From: Betaproteobacteria bacterium HGW-Betaproteobacteria-8
Lineage (GTDB): Bacteria; Pseudomonadota; Gammaproteobacteria; Burkholderiales; Methylophilaceae
Direction: 5' to 3'
Assembly (NCBI GenBank): GCA_002842135.1
Contig: PHCD01000004.1
Span: 1 to 34,585, forward strand
Length of the DNA: 34,585 nucleotides
In this document: positions 7,533-14,962 of the stretch, piece by piece
How the letters are laid out: each line of letters begins with the position of its first letter
Numbering within the stretch: the stretch's first letter is position 1
The notes under the pieces: model-generated
What the model saw: the letters and a program-made list of their open reading frames with translations, nothing else
What the model was told of the DNA's origin: nothing
Database searches by the model: none
Translations under genes and position numbers: made by a program

Positions 7533-7898
7533 TCAGGGTGCTGCTATTTTGACGCTGTATATTGCCCAATGTTGTTCTCCAGAGAGTGTCAGAGAGCAGC
7601 CTAGCGGTGTTGGCATCAGTCCGGGCGACAATAGGTGCCGGGTGTGATCGGCGGTTTGTACCCCCATAAACCAGCGATCGACCCAAACTTCAAATGACCT
7701 GTCCGGGTCCAGGTTCACCAAGGCAATTAAATTGCCGCCCTTGAGCGCGCAATCTGCATCTTCCAATTCAATCAGCCTGACCTTACCAGAATCGTCGCTC
7801 GATGAATCTTCCGCCAGCGCAGGGTTAAATATGCTTAAACCGCCAATCAATAGAACGACGGTCAACTTGAGAATTGTGGTCTTTTGGCAAGAAATCAT
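7533..7898 (-). CDS. Unknown small exported protein
   Basis: This is a 121-residue protein I do not recognise. It has a clear signal peptide (residues 1-29, cleavage near ALA). Two cysteines are visible in the mature part, in DADCALKGG and PLGCSLTL, and could form a disulfide. A central segment reads NLDPDRSFEVWVDRWFMGVQT. It is convergent with the SoxYZ-like gene (11 bases apart) and lies 38 bases downstream of another unknown exported gene on the same strand, so the two probably form one transcript. GGGAA lies about 12 bases before the start. Given the neighbours, a link to methanol oxidation is possible but unproven. Confidence 0.65.
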   Translation of the reverse strand: MISCQKTTILKLTVVLLIGGLSIFNPALAEDSSSDDSGKVRLIELEDADCALKGGNLIALVNLDPDRSFEVWVDRWFMGVQTADHTRHLLSPGLMPTPLGCSLTLSGEQHWAIYSVKIAAP

Positions 7899-7936
7899 GG
7901 CTTTGTATATTTCCCGATGGTTATAGACGACTTTAG

Positions 7937-8644
7937 CTAAAACGGTAGGAAGGCTGCTGATTCAATGGTGGAAGGGGCTGGTATCAGGGCTTGCGCTGAC
8001 TTTCTTGCATGGGCCTTTGCATCGGATTCCAGCCGCTGTTTAATCGAAATCAGGATCGATTCGATCTCCTGTATCTCAGGGCCTTCGATACGGAGGCCGC
8101 TATTTGCCTGTATTAGTTTCCAACGCACGATATCTGTATTACGTGCGGAAATGTATAAGCGTTGCGGGTCGGCAGGTTCGGAGAAAAGGAATTCTGTCTT
8201 GCCGCCGTAGGCAGAAATAATCATGGTTTGCATGCCGGTGATCAGCGCCAGAATCCGGTCGCCGTGAAAATCCAGACTGAATGCCATTTCCAAAGCCGAT
8301 ATGCCCTGCGCTTCCCGGAGGGCATCGAACTTCCAGCCGAAGGGGCCTTCAAACACCCATTGCACCATTTCCTCGGGGCTGACGGAGGCGCTTTTCTGGA
8401 GCTCCTGGGGATTGAGCCTGTATAGGCTGAGCATGGCCAGGCGCAAATCATCCGTGTGTTTTTCAACCATCTTTCTGCTGGAAGGTGCGATGCGTTCCGG
8501 CTTTTCTGAGCTTTTTGATGGGTGAGATTTTTGCAGTTGCTGGGAGTCCTCGGCAATTGCACTCGTGAAAACAGGCAGGAGCGCCAGGTAAAGTACCGTA
8601 ATCGTGGCGGTTTTATTGGAAGAATATTGATGTCTATTGCCCAT
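7937..8644 (-). CDS. Unknown exported protein
   Basis: This is a 235-residue protein not matched to a family. The N-terminus contains a hydrophobic segment (about residues 13-31) ending in SAIAEDS, which fits a signal peptide, followed by a polar Ser/Lys-rich linker. The central part (about 65-175) looks like a compact mixed alpha/beta domain with MVQWVFEGPFGWKFDALREAQG and MQTMIISAYGGKTEFLF. The C-terminus has a helix rich in Glu/Lys/Arg. GGGAG lies seven bases before ATG, supporting this start over one 23 bases upstream in another frame. It leads the two-gene - strand unit 8644 to 7533, between the xox and mxa clusters. Confidence 0.65.
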   Translation of the reverse strand: MGNRHQYSSNKTATITVLYLALLPVFTSAIAEDSQQLQKSHPSKSSEKPERIAPSSRKMVEKHTDDLRLAMLSLYRLNPQELQKSASVSPEEMVQWVFEGPFGWKFDALREAQGISALEMAFSLDFHGDRILALITGMQTMIISAYGGKTEFLFSEPADPQRLYISARNTDIVRWKLIQANSGLRIEGPEIQEIESILISIKQRLESDAKAHARKSAQALIPAPSTIESAAFLPF

Positions 8645-8689
8645 GTGACACTCCCGTCATGATTCACTCAATTTAATTGCAGCAGAGGC

Positions 8690-8716
8690 AAAAAAAACCG
8701 GCTCACTGAGCCGGTT
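8690..8716 (-). terminator. Rho-independent terminator of the first two-component operon
   Basis: Read on the - strand, AACCGGCTC and GAGCCGGTT form a nine-base-pair stem with a three-base loop, followed by a run of T (the A run at 8690-8697 on +). It lies about 120 bases after the response regulator stop and ends that operon. The rest of 8717-8836 shows nothing recognisable. Confidence 0.85.
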
Positions 8717-8836
8717 GTTAAAAGTATTTCCGCTATGGAGTGACGAATATACTATGGAGGAGAAAGCGAAACTTAAAGCCAAGTTCCAAATTTCACGTGC
8801 CTATGGTGATGTATCGGAGCTTTGGATAACAGTGAA

Positions 8837-9499
8837 TTATTCCTCTGGGACCTGTAAATTATTCCCTTTTTCCAGAACTCCGTAACGAATCGCTAAATGC
8901 ACTAATTGCCCGGTCGTTTGCGCTCCCAGTTTTTGCCGGACCTGTGTCTGGATATTGGCAGCAGTCTTGTAACCTATTTGCAGGTGCTCAGAAATTCCTG
9001 ACAGGGACTCTCCTTCGGCGATTCTTCGAAATACCTCGAATTCACGTGGAGACAACCTATCCAGTGGCTTGTCAGCGGGGGAGAGGCGTTCGAGCGCCAG
9101 GTGTTGTGCCAGTTCATGTGCGATATACCGGCCACCGCGCAGAATTTGTGTAATAGCTTTCAGCAGGGTTTCAGGCGCATCGGTCTTGACTACATAGCCA
9201 CGCGCGCCGGATTGTATGGCTCTGGACGCGTAGATATTATCGTCATGCATGCTGAAGATGAGGACTTTTGCGTGAGTATCTCGCGACAGTATGCGCTGCA
9301 GGGTTTCCATGCCGCCTATACCTGCCATGTCCAGATCCAGCAAGCCGATATCCGGCCGGTGTTCCTGCCATAGCGCGACGGCTTTCTCGCCGTTCTCGGC
9401 TTCTGCAACAATCTGGTGTCCGGCATTTTCCAGCAGAAGCCTGAGTCCTTGCCTGACCACTCCGTGGTCATCAGCCAATAATATTTTCGACATATGCAT
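8837..9499 (-). CDS. NarL/FixJ-type response regulator (first mxa-flanking pair)
   Basis: This is a 220-residue regulator with a receiver domain at residues 4-120: acidic pair DD at 10-11, phospho-acceptor Asp55 in LLDLDM, and the conserved Lys in YVVKTD. A LuxR-type helix-turn-helix covers about residues 145-210 (LSPREFEVFRRIAEG and TAANIQTQVRQKL). It overlaps the upstream histidine kinase gene by 29 bases, so the two are co-translated partners. NarL-type regulators such as MxaB and MoxX/MxaX control methanol dehydrogenase genes in other methylotrophs. The divergent position beside mxaF supports the same role here, but this is inference. A second ATG lies six bases downstream. Confidence 0.88.
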   Translation of the reverse strand: MHMSKILLADDHGVVRQGLRLLLENAGHQIVAEAENGEKAVALWQEHRPDIGLLDLDMAGIGGMETLQRILSRDTHAKVLIFSMHDDNIYASRAIQSGARGYVVKTDAPETLLKAITQILRGGRYIAHELAQHLALERLSPADKPLDRLSPREFEVFRRIAEGESLSGISEHLQIGYKTAANIQTQVRQKLGAQTTGQLVHLAIRYGVLEKGNNLQVPEE

Positions 9500-10805
9500 T
9501 TTTTCTTGTAGGGATGAATGGAATGATTGCAGTGATGACTACGCCTGCGCCTGGATTGGACATCAGCCTGAATTTGCCTTGTACTGACTCGATGCGCTCG
9601 CGCATACCGGTCAGGCCGAACGAATTGAAAGAATCCGTGGTTTGAAAACCGATGCCATCGTCCTTGATGCACACCAGAAGGTGGCCGGCCAGATCCTGGA
9701 GGTTGATATTGATGCTCACATGATGTGCTTGCGAGTGCTTGGAGATATTGGTCAAGGCCTCCTGGACGATTCGGTAAATGATGATGCTGATGGGTTCTGG
9801 CAGTTGGCTGCATGATTCATCCAGCGTAAGTTTGCAATCGATGTCCGGATTCTGGCTGCGCCAGTCTTGTGCCAGTAACTGAATCGCTTCAACCAGGCCA
9901 TGAGCATCCAGGGCGGCAGGCCTGAGGCGTTTGATAATTCTTTTGATGGCAGTCTGTATGTGTTCTGCATGCTTGGCAATGCGTGTTAAATGGACTGTTG
10001 CCGTCGTACTGTTGTCGATTTTTGGAATGGTTGCGGCATCGAGCCTGATAGCCGTTAAGTATTGGCCGACATCATCGTGTATCTCCCGTGCCAGCCGGCA
10101 ACGCTCTTCTTCTTGAGCTTGCATCGCGTGTCCCGCCAGTGCGCGATTTTCCAGAAAGAGTTGGCCAAGTTCCTTTTCGGCGAGATATTGCTCAGTGATA
10201 TCAGTGAAATAGCCATGAATTTCCTGCAGCTTGCCCTGTTCCGACAGTGCAGGCCTGAATCGGGCCATCACAACCCATGCACCCTTGTCTGGTCTTTGCA
10301 GCTCGAGTTCTGCAAAGTCCAGGTGACCTGATTCAGGGCAGATATGGATAATGTTTTGCCACTTCTGGCCAAGGGCCTTGGCGACGCTGAATTCCTGTTG
10401 ACCATTTAAGGCCATCCCGGACATGGTGCGGAAAGCTTCATTGCAAATCAGGATGTTGCCTTCCCTGTCTGCAATGAAATTCCCGCTCAGGCCTTCTTCA
10501 AACAGTGTCTGGAATCTGGTCAGGCTTTCATGGGACTTCTTCTCGGCTTTGATACGTACATCAATCTCTGCCGCCAGTTCGTACATGCGTCGTACAGAAA
10601 ACCAGGAGGAGACCAGAGCAATGGCCAGGAATACCAGTGGAAGTTCGTCAATTTCATAGTGATCCAGCGGGGCTGACCATGCAATGAAACGTTCAGCCAG
10701 GTCAAAGGTTGCGGATAGCACATACACCATGGCGACTATACATACCGCCACAATTAAATCGCGTCGCTGATTATTCTGCCCGGATTTTTTAAGGACACTT
10801 TTCAT
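9471..10805 (-). CDS. NarX-type sensor histidine kinase with PAS domain (first mxa-flanking pair)
   Basis: This is a 444-residue inner-membrane kinase. Two transmembrane segments (about residues 17-34 and 55-71) enclose a short external loop. A PAS domain follows (about 95-205, with GNILICNEAFRTMSGM and GYFTDIT), then the HisKA_3 phosphoacceptor His243 in LAREIHDDVGQYL, and a HATPase domain (VQEALTNISKHS, DDGIGF, GLTGMRERI). This is the NarX/DegS-like class that pairs with NarL-type regulators. It is divergent from mxaF, with a 217-base shared upstream region. The kinase at 21538 has the same core and the same first membrane pair but no PAS domain. The signal sensed is unknown; methanol, formaldehyde or metal status are candidates by context only. 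Confidence 0.88.
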   Translation of the reverse strand: MKSVLKKSGQNNQRRDLIVAVCIVAMVYVLSATFDLAERFIAWSAPLDHYEIDELPLVFLAIALVSSWFSVRRMYELAAEIDVRIKAEKKSHESLTRFQTLFEEGLSGNFIADREGNILICNEAFRTMSGMALNGQQEFSVAKALGQKWQNIIHICPESGHLDFAELELQRPDKGAWVVMARFRPALSEQGKLQEIHGYFTDITEQYLAEKELGQLFLENRALAGHAMQAQEEERCRLAREIHDDVGQYLTAIRLDAATIPKIDNSTTATVHLTRIAKHAEHIQTAIKRIIKRLRPAALDAHGLVEAIQLLAQDWRSQNPDIDCKLTLDESCSQLPEPISIIIYRIVQEALTNISKHSQAHHVSININLQDLAGHLLVCIKDDGIGFQTTDSFNSFGLTGMRERIESVQGKFRLMSNPGAGVVITAIIPFIPTRKNAYVENIIG

Positions 10806-10899
10806 AATGGGAATGATTTTCTTCCATGCGCAAGTGCGGCGGTAGTGAATTTTTCCTGAATTAGGCCACTTGCCCAGCCACCCTTTCAGGACATGAATT

Positions 10900-10930
10900 C
10901 TTTCATCTATCAGCGGGAATCTTTCATCTA
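10900..10930. promoter_or_regulatory. Direct repeat CTTTCATCTA upstream of mxaF
   Basis: CTTTCATCTA occurs at 10900-10909 and again at 10921-10930, each preceded by GAAT-like bases. The start-to-start spacing is exactly 21 bases, two helical turns. This is the layout expected for a dimeric transcription factor binding one DNA face. It lies about 93-123 bases upstream of the mxaF start and is a candidate site for one of the flanking NarL-type regulators. Confidence 0.5.
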
Positions 10931-10939
10931 CATAAGGTG

Positions 10940-10956
10940 TAACAAGTTGTTAACAA
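10940..10956. promoter_or_regulatory. Overlapping palindromes upstream of mxaF
   Basis: TAACAAGTTGTTA (10940-10952) is an inverted repeat about a central G. It overlaps the perfect ten-base palindrome TTGTTAACAA (10947-10956). Together they make an AT-rich symmetric element just after the direct repeats, possibly an operator or part of the promoter. Confidence 0.4.
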
Positions 10957-10962
10957 TGCAAG

Positions 10963-10987
10963 CCTGCCAGACGGGAACGTTGGCAGG
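10963..10987 (+). repeat. Leader hairpin upstream of mxaF
   Basis: CCTGCCA and TGGCAGG form a seven-base-pair stem with an eleven-base loop, ending 35 bases before the mxaF start codon. If transcription starts upstream, this would be a 5' hairpin of the mxaF message and could protect it from decay. No T run follows. Confidence 0.4.
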
Positions 10988-11022
10988 GGTTTGTAATTTA
11001 ACCAAATTCAGGAGAGGTAACT

Positions 11023-12822
11023 ATGAGAAGCAAATTAGGCAGCGTCAGGCTTGGCGCAACCATCGGTAGTCTGCTTGCATTGACTGCAATGCAGGCTGCT
11101 GTGGCTGGCCCGGATCTGAATAAGCGTGAGGCAGATCCAAATCAATGGCCGCTGCAAACAGGCAATTTCTATGGGCAGCACAACAGTACGCTGGATCAGA
11201 TTAACAAGAAGAATGTTAAGGACGTTAAAGCGGCATGGTCATTCTCAACCGGCGTATTGCACGGGCATGAAGGTGCTCCGCTGGTGATCGGTGACATGAT
11301 GTATATCCACTCCGCGTTTCCGAACAACACATACGCCATCAATCTGAATGATCCGGGCAAGATTGTCTGGTCCCATAAACCCAAGCAGGAAGCTTCAACC
11401 AAGGCAGTGATGTGTTGTGACATCGTTGACCGTGGTGTTGCCTATGGCGAAGGCCAGATTATCAAGAAACAGGCTGATGGACATCTGCTTGCACTGGATG
11501 CCAAAACCGGCAAGGTGAACTGGAAGGTTGAGGTCTGCGATCCAAAAGTTGGTTCAACGCTGACCCAGGCGCCATTCGTTGCCAAGGATACCGTGCTGAT
11601 TGGTTGTTCCGGTGCTGAGCTTGGTGTTCGCGGTGCCGTTAATGCATTCAACCTGAAGACCGGTGAACTGAAGTGGCGTGCTTTTGCTACCGGTTCCGAT
11701 GATGCTATCCGTATCGGCAAGGACTTCAACAAGCACAATCCGCATTATGGTCAATTCGGCCTCGGTACCAAGACCTGGGAAGGTGACGCCTGGAAAATCG
11801 GCGGCGGCACCAACTGGGGCTGGTATGCCTATGATCCCAAGTTGAACCTGTTCTACTACGGTTCCGGTAACCCTGCACCATGGAACGAAACCATGCGTCC
11901 GGGCGACAACAAGTGGACCATGACCATCTGGGCGCGCGATCTGGATACGGGTGAAGCCAAGTGGGGCTATCAAAAGACGCCTCACGATGAGTGGGACTTC
12001 GCCGGTGTGAATCAGATGGTGCTGACCGATCAGCCGGTCAATGGCAAGAATACGCCATTGCTGAGTCACATTGACCGTAACGGTATTCTCTACACCCTCA
12101 ATCGTGAAACTGGCGGTTTGATTGTGGCGGAGAAAGTCGATCCTGCAGTCAACGTGTTCAAGAAGGTTGACCTGAAGAGTGGCGTGCCTGTACGTGATCC
12201 GGAGTTCTCAACCCGCATGGATCACAAGGGTACCAACATCTGTCCATCCGCCATGGGTTTCCACAACCAGGGTCTGGATGCCTACGATCCTGACTCACGT
12301 ACCTTGTATGCCGGCCTGAACCATATCTGTATGGATTGGGAGCCGTTCATGCTGCCATACCGTGCTGGCCAATTCTTCGTCGGTGCAACGCTGGCGATGT
12401 ACCCTGGCCCGAATGGCCCAACCAAGAAGGAGATGGGCCAAGTGCGTGCATTTGACCTGACTACCGGCAAAGCCAAGTGGACCAAATGGGAGAAATTCTC
12501 GGTCTGGGGCGGCACACTCTACACCAAGGGTGGCCTGGTTTGGTACAACACTCTGGATGGCTACATCAAGGCATTGGATAGCACCAACGGCAAGGAAATG
12601 TGGAAGTTCAAGATGCCTTCAGGTGGTATCGGTTCTCCTATGACCTATGCACATAAAGGCAAACAGTACGTCGGCAGTATGTATGGCGTCGGCGGTTGGC
12701 CTGGTGTTGGCCTGGTCTTTGACTTGACTGACCCAAGTGCCGGTCTGGGTGCGGTTGGTGCCTTCAAGGAACTGCAACATCACACCAATATGGGTGGCGG
12801 TTTGATGGTGTTCGGCCTGTAA
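11023..12822 (+). CDS. mxaF: Methanol dehydrogenase large subunit, calcium type
   Basis: This is the catalytic alpha subunit of the periplasmic PQQ methanol dehydrogenase (alpha2beta2 with MxaI), 599 residues with a signal peptide of about 28. Repeated propeller W-motifs are present, and the adjacent cysteines 131-132 (VMCCDIV) form the known vicinal disulfide near PQQ. The active-site segment HDEWDFAG (321-328) contains the catalytic Asp325, and Ala327 sits where lanthanide-dependent XoxF proteins carry an extra Asp. This identifies a calcium-dependent MxaF. The AGGAG-type ribosome site precedes ATG 11023. It is the first gene of the mxa operon and probably its most highly expressed. Confidence 0.97.
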   Translation: MRSKLGSVRLGATIGSLLALTAMQAAVAGPDLNKREADPNQWPLQTGNFYGQHNSTLDQINKKNVKDVKAAWSFSTGVLHGHEGAPLVIGDMMYIHSAFPNNTYAINLNDPGKIVWSHKPKQEASTKAVMCCDIVDRGVAYGEGQIIKKQADGHLLALDAKTGKVNWKVEVCDPKVGSTLTQAPFVAKDTVLIGCSGAELGVRGAVNAFNLKTGELKWRAFATGSDDAIRIGKDFNKHNPHYGQFGLGTKTWEGDAWKIGGGTNWGWYAYDPKLNLFYYGSGNPAPWNETMRPGDNKWTMTIWARDLDTGEAKWGYQKTPHDEWDFAGVNQMVLTDQPVNGKNTPLLSHIDRNGILYTLNRETGGLIVAEKVDPAVNVFKKVDLKSGVPVRDPEFSTRMDHKGTNICPSAMGFHNQGLDAYDPDSRTLYAGLNHICMDWEPFMLPYRAGQFFVGATLAMYPGPNGPTKKEMGQVRAFDLTTGKAKWTKWEKFSVWGGTLYTKGGLVWYNTLDGYIKALDSTNGKEMWKFKMPSGGIGSPMTYAHKGKQYVGSMYGVGGWPGVGLVFDLTDPSAGLGAVGAFKELQHHTNMGGGLMVFGL

Positions 12823-12850
12823 CTTCAAGAGCAATTTGTTGATTTAAAAG

Positions 12851-12889
12851 CTGTACTGCCGGGGAAAAGTTTATGCCCCGGCAATACAG
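12851..12889 (+). repeat. Strong hairpin between mxaF and mxaJ
   Basis: CTGTA-c-TGCCGGGG pairs with CCCCGGCA-a-TACAG around an eleven-base loop, with a single central mismatch. It starts 28 bases after the mxaF stop. No T run follows, so it fits an RNA-stabilising or processing hairpin that protects the mxaF message rather than a full terminator. The rest of the 188-base gap up to mxaJ shows no other clear element. Confidence 0.65.
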
Positions 12890-13010
12890 TCAGTTTGACC
12901 AGGATTTATGCAGATAAAAGTTTGCCGGGAGTTCTTCCTAACACCTTCAAACAATTTATCTGGATACGTCTTGTATTAACAAAAAACTCTTAAAGGAATC
13001 TTTTCGGTAT

Positions 13011-13874
13011 ATGCAAACATTCAATCAGAAGTTTATACGTTTAGCGTTGAGTACCATTTTTACAGGAATGATGGGCTTGTCATCGGTTACTGGCTTTGCA
13101 GCGACAGAGCTCAATGTCTGTGCCGGTGAGAATGAGTTGCCTTTCTCAAATTCGAAGCTGGAAGGTTTTGAAAATTCCATTGCGGAATTGGTTGGAAAAT
13201 CCCTCAACAGAAAAGTCAATTATGTGTTCTGGAAAGATGCTCGCCTGATCGTTCGCGATAACCTGGACAAGAACAAGTGCGATTTGATCATCGGGGTTGA
13301 TACGACAGACCCCAGGGTCCTGAAAACAGAACCCTATTACAAGAGTAGCTATGTATTTATTACACGTGAAGACCGCAGCATCGATATTTCCTCATGGAGT
13401 GATGAACTTCTGAAGGAGCGGAATTTCCGTATCGGCGTGTTACCTGACAGTCCTGGCAAGGTCATGCTGCTGCAGATCAATCGTTTCGATGACATGTTCG
13501 ATTACTTCTCCGAGAAGCAGCGCTACAAATCCACGCGGAATAAATATGTAAGAGTCGACCCGCTCGAGATCATGAATGATGTCGCTTCCAATTACATCCA
13601 TGCTGCCATGCTCTGGGGGCCTGAAGTTTCCAGGTACATCAAACAGAGTCCAGTTCCGCTGAAGGTCCAGGTCGTCAAGGACGATGCGAAGAAGGCCAAT
13701 GGCCAGCCAGTGCCCATGCATTATGAAGTGGCAATGGGCGTACGCATGGATGATGTTGAGTTGCAGACCGAGCTGAATCGCGTGATTGTCGAAAAACGCG
13801 ATGAAATCGAGGCGATCCTGAAAAATGAAGGCATCCCGCTGTTGCCGATGACGACAAAATATTCGAGGAAATAA
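13011..13874 (+). CDS. mxaJ: MxaJ, periplasmic protein of the methanol dehydrogenase system
   Basis: This is a 287-residue exported protein (signal peptide to about residue 31, GFA) of the solute-binding-protein fold family that accompanies quinoprotein dehydrogenases. MxaJ is required for active methanol dehydrogenase in other methylotrophs and probably acts in its assembly or in complex with MxaF. Landmarks shared with the XoxJ at 739 include NVCAGENELPFSN, CDLIIGVDTTDPR and HAAMLWGPE. Unlike that protein it ends at the usual length and has no ankyrin repeats. AAGGAA lies upstream of the ATG. The stop overlaps the mxaG start by one base. Confidence 0.93.
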   Translation: MQTFNQKFIRLALSTIFTGMMGLSSVTGFAATELNVCAGENELPFSNSKLEGFENSIAELVGKSLNRKVNYVFWKDARLIVRDNLDKNKCDLIIGVDTTDPRVLKTEPYYKSSYVFITREDRSIDISSWSDELLKERNFRIGVLPDSPGKVMLLQINRFDDMFDYFSEKQRYKSTRNKYVRVDPLEIMNDVASNYIHAAMLWGPEVSRYIKQSPVPLKVQVVKDDAKKANGQPVPMHYEVAMGVRMDDVELQTELNRVIVEKRDEIEAILKNEGIPLLPMTTKYSRK

Positions 13875-14455
13875 TGTTTAGCTTATCTTTAAAACGCAGT
13901 AATTGTTCAGCTTTGTGTATGGCACTCATGATGACTGTTTTTTTACCGGCATGTCATGCCGGTGAGCAGTCTTCAACATCGAACGCCGGCTCCGAGCCTG
14001 CAGCCAAGATGGCAACCGCTGACAAAACTCCCGCAGCAGAAGCCAGCGGACCCATCCTGGAATTTCGCGGCACCATCTCTGGCGATGTATTGGATATGAA
14101 CGACGGCAAAGGCACGGATACAAAAGCTGTGCATGAGTTTCTGCGTACCGGCAAGAACCCATATAACGACAATTCTGAAGTCATCAAAAACGGCTATACG
14201 ATTTTTTCAACGGCCTGTTCCGGTTGTCATGGACACCTGGCGGAAGGCAAGTTGGGTCCGGCACTGGCGGATGATTATTGGACTTATCCAGGAAATGCCC
14301 TGGATAAAGGTTTATTTGAAACTATCTATGGAGGCGCTCAAGGCATGATGGGCCCGCAGCGCGGCATGATCTCCAAAGACGAAATTCTGCAAGTGATGAG
14401 TTGGTTACGCAGTATCTATAACGGCGACCCGAAAAAAGCCAAATGGAAGAAATGA
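13874..14455 (+). CDS. mxaG: Cytochrome cL, electron acceptor of methanol dehydrogenase
   Basis: This is a 193-residue exported mono-haem cytochrome that accepts electrons from MxaF-bound PQQ and passes them to a class I cytochrome c. The signal peptide ends near residue 29 (CHAGEQ), followed by a long Ala-rich linker. The haem site CSGCH lies at residues 115-119. The likely distal Met is in GGAQGMMGPQRG (158-159), a stretch typical of cytochrome cL. The C-terminal LRSIYNGDPKKAKW parallels the XoxG at 2454. ATG 13874 overlaps the mxaJ stop (TAATG), and GAGGAA at the end of mxaJ serves as ribosome site. Confidence 0.95.
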   Translation: MFSLSLKRSNCSALCMALMMTVFLPACHAGEQSSTSNAGSEPAAKMATADKTPAAEASGPILEFRGTISGDVLDMNDGKGTDTKAVHEFLRTGKNPYNDNSEVIKNGYTIFSTACSGCHGHLAEGKLGPALADDYWTYPGNALDKGLFETIYGGAQGMMGPQRGMISKDEILQVMSWLRSIYNGDPKKAKWKK

Positions 14456-14487
14456 TTCATTGCTGAAGCCGTATTCCGCAGTTGTGC

Positions 14488-14527
14488 TTACTGGTGGCCT
14501 GCTGCGGTGATTTAGTCTCACCAGTAA
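14488..14527 (+). repeat. Hairpin between mxaG and mxaI
   Basis: TTACTGGTG and CACCAGTAA are a perfect nine-base inverted repeat with a 22-base loop, ending ten bases before the mxaI ribosome site. It could act as a 5' stabiliser for an mxaI-containing RNA fragment. No T run is present. Confidence 0.55.
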
Positions 14528-14551
14528 CCATATGACAAGAAGGAGATGTTC

Positions 14552-14827
14552 ATGAAACGCATTTTCACAATGCTGGCTGTCGCAGGCGCAATGATTACAT
14601 CCGGCGCGGCTTTCGCTTACGACGGCACAAATTGCAAGGAAGCGGGTAACTGCTGGGAAGCCAAGCCTGGATATCCTGCAAAAGTTGCTGGCTCCAAATA
14701 CGACCCCAAGCATGACCCGGTCGAGATCGGCAAGCAGGAAGCCAGCATCAAGGCAATGGATGTACGCAATGCAAAACGTATTGCAAATGCCAAGGCGACA
14801 GGCAAGTTCGTTTACGAGCTTGATTAA
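14552..14827 (+). CDS. mxaI: Methanol dehydrogenase small subunit
   Basis: This is the beta subunit of the alpha2beta2 methanol dehydrogenase, which wraps around MxaF and is found only with MxaF-type enzymes. It has 91 residues: a 22-residue signal peptide (AFA/YDGTNC) and a 69-residue mature chain, the length known from Methylophilus-type enzymes. The signature NCWEAKPGYPAKVAGSKYDP is followed by a Lys-rich helix. The disulfide-forming cysteines are in TNCKEAGNCW. ATG 14552 is chosen over 14546 because AGGAG (14541-14545) is six bases before it but abuts the earlier ATG. Confidence 0.96.
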   Translation: MKRIFTMLAVAGAMITSGAAFAYDGTNCKEAGNCWEAKPGYPAKVAGSKYDPKHDPVEIGKQEASIKAMDVRNAKRIANAKATGKFVYELD

Positions 14828-14842
14828 GTCTGCGTAAAGGTT

Positions 14843-14869
14843 GGCCGGTTCCTCCGGGAGCCGGCCTTT
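14843..14869 (+). terminator. Hairpin after mxaI, probable partial terminator
   Basis: GGCCGGTTCC and GGGAGCCGGCC pair over ten positions around a four-base loop, starting 15 bases after the mxaI stop and followed by three T only. It probably reduces read-through into mxaR and stabilises the mxaI end. Confidence 0.6.
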
Positions 14870-14878
14870 CAGGCAGGG

Positions 14879-14932
14879 CGATTCAGGCAGGATATATATC
14901 GAAATTTTCGATGGGGTGTTTTGCCTGAATCG
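14879..14932 (+). repeat. Nested inverted repeats between mxaI and mxaR
   Basis: The outer arms CGATTCAGGCA (14879-14889) and TGCCTGAATCG (14922-14932) are a perfect eleven-base inverted repeat. Between them, ATCGAAA-T-TTTCGAT is a second perfect palindrome. A further copy of TTCAGGCAGG lies at 14868-14877, 14 bases before the one in the first arm, giving an alternative partner for the right arm. The element may be an RNA processing site or an operator for the mxaR part of the operon. Confidence 0.6.
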
Positions 14933-14962
14933 TCTTCAATGTGTCTCAATATCAGGTTCGCC

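Noticed and set aside
8242..8667. 141-residue - strand frame overlapping the unknown exported gene
   Set aside because: The overlapping 235-residue frame has a signal peptide and GGGAG seven bases before its start; this one has neither.
9316..9813. 165-residue - strand frame overlapping kinase and regulator genes
   Set aside because: It is out of frame with both the HATPase domain and the receiver domain, and its composition is unlike a real protein.
10981..10996. Sigma-54 promoter in the mxaF leader (TGGCAG)
   Set aside because: The GC of the -12 element is missing at the required spacing; the TGGCAGG is better explained as a hairpin arm.
14546..14827. Earlier ATG for mxaI at 14546
   Set aside because: The ribosome site AGGAG directly abuts this ATG; the ATG at 14552 has proper spacing and gives the standard MxaI signal peptide.
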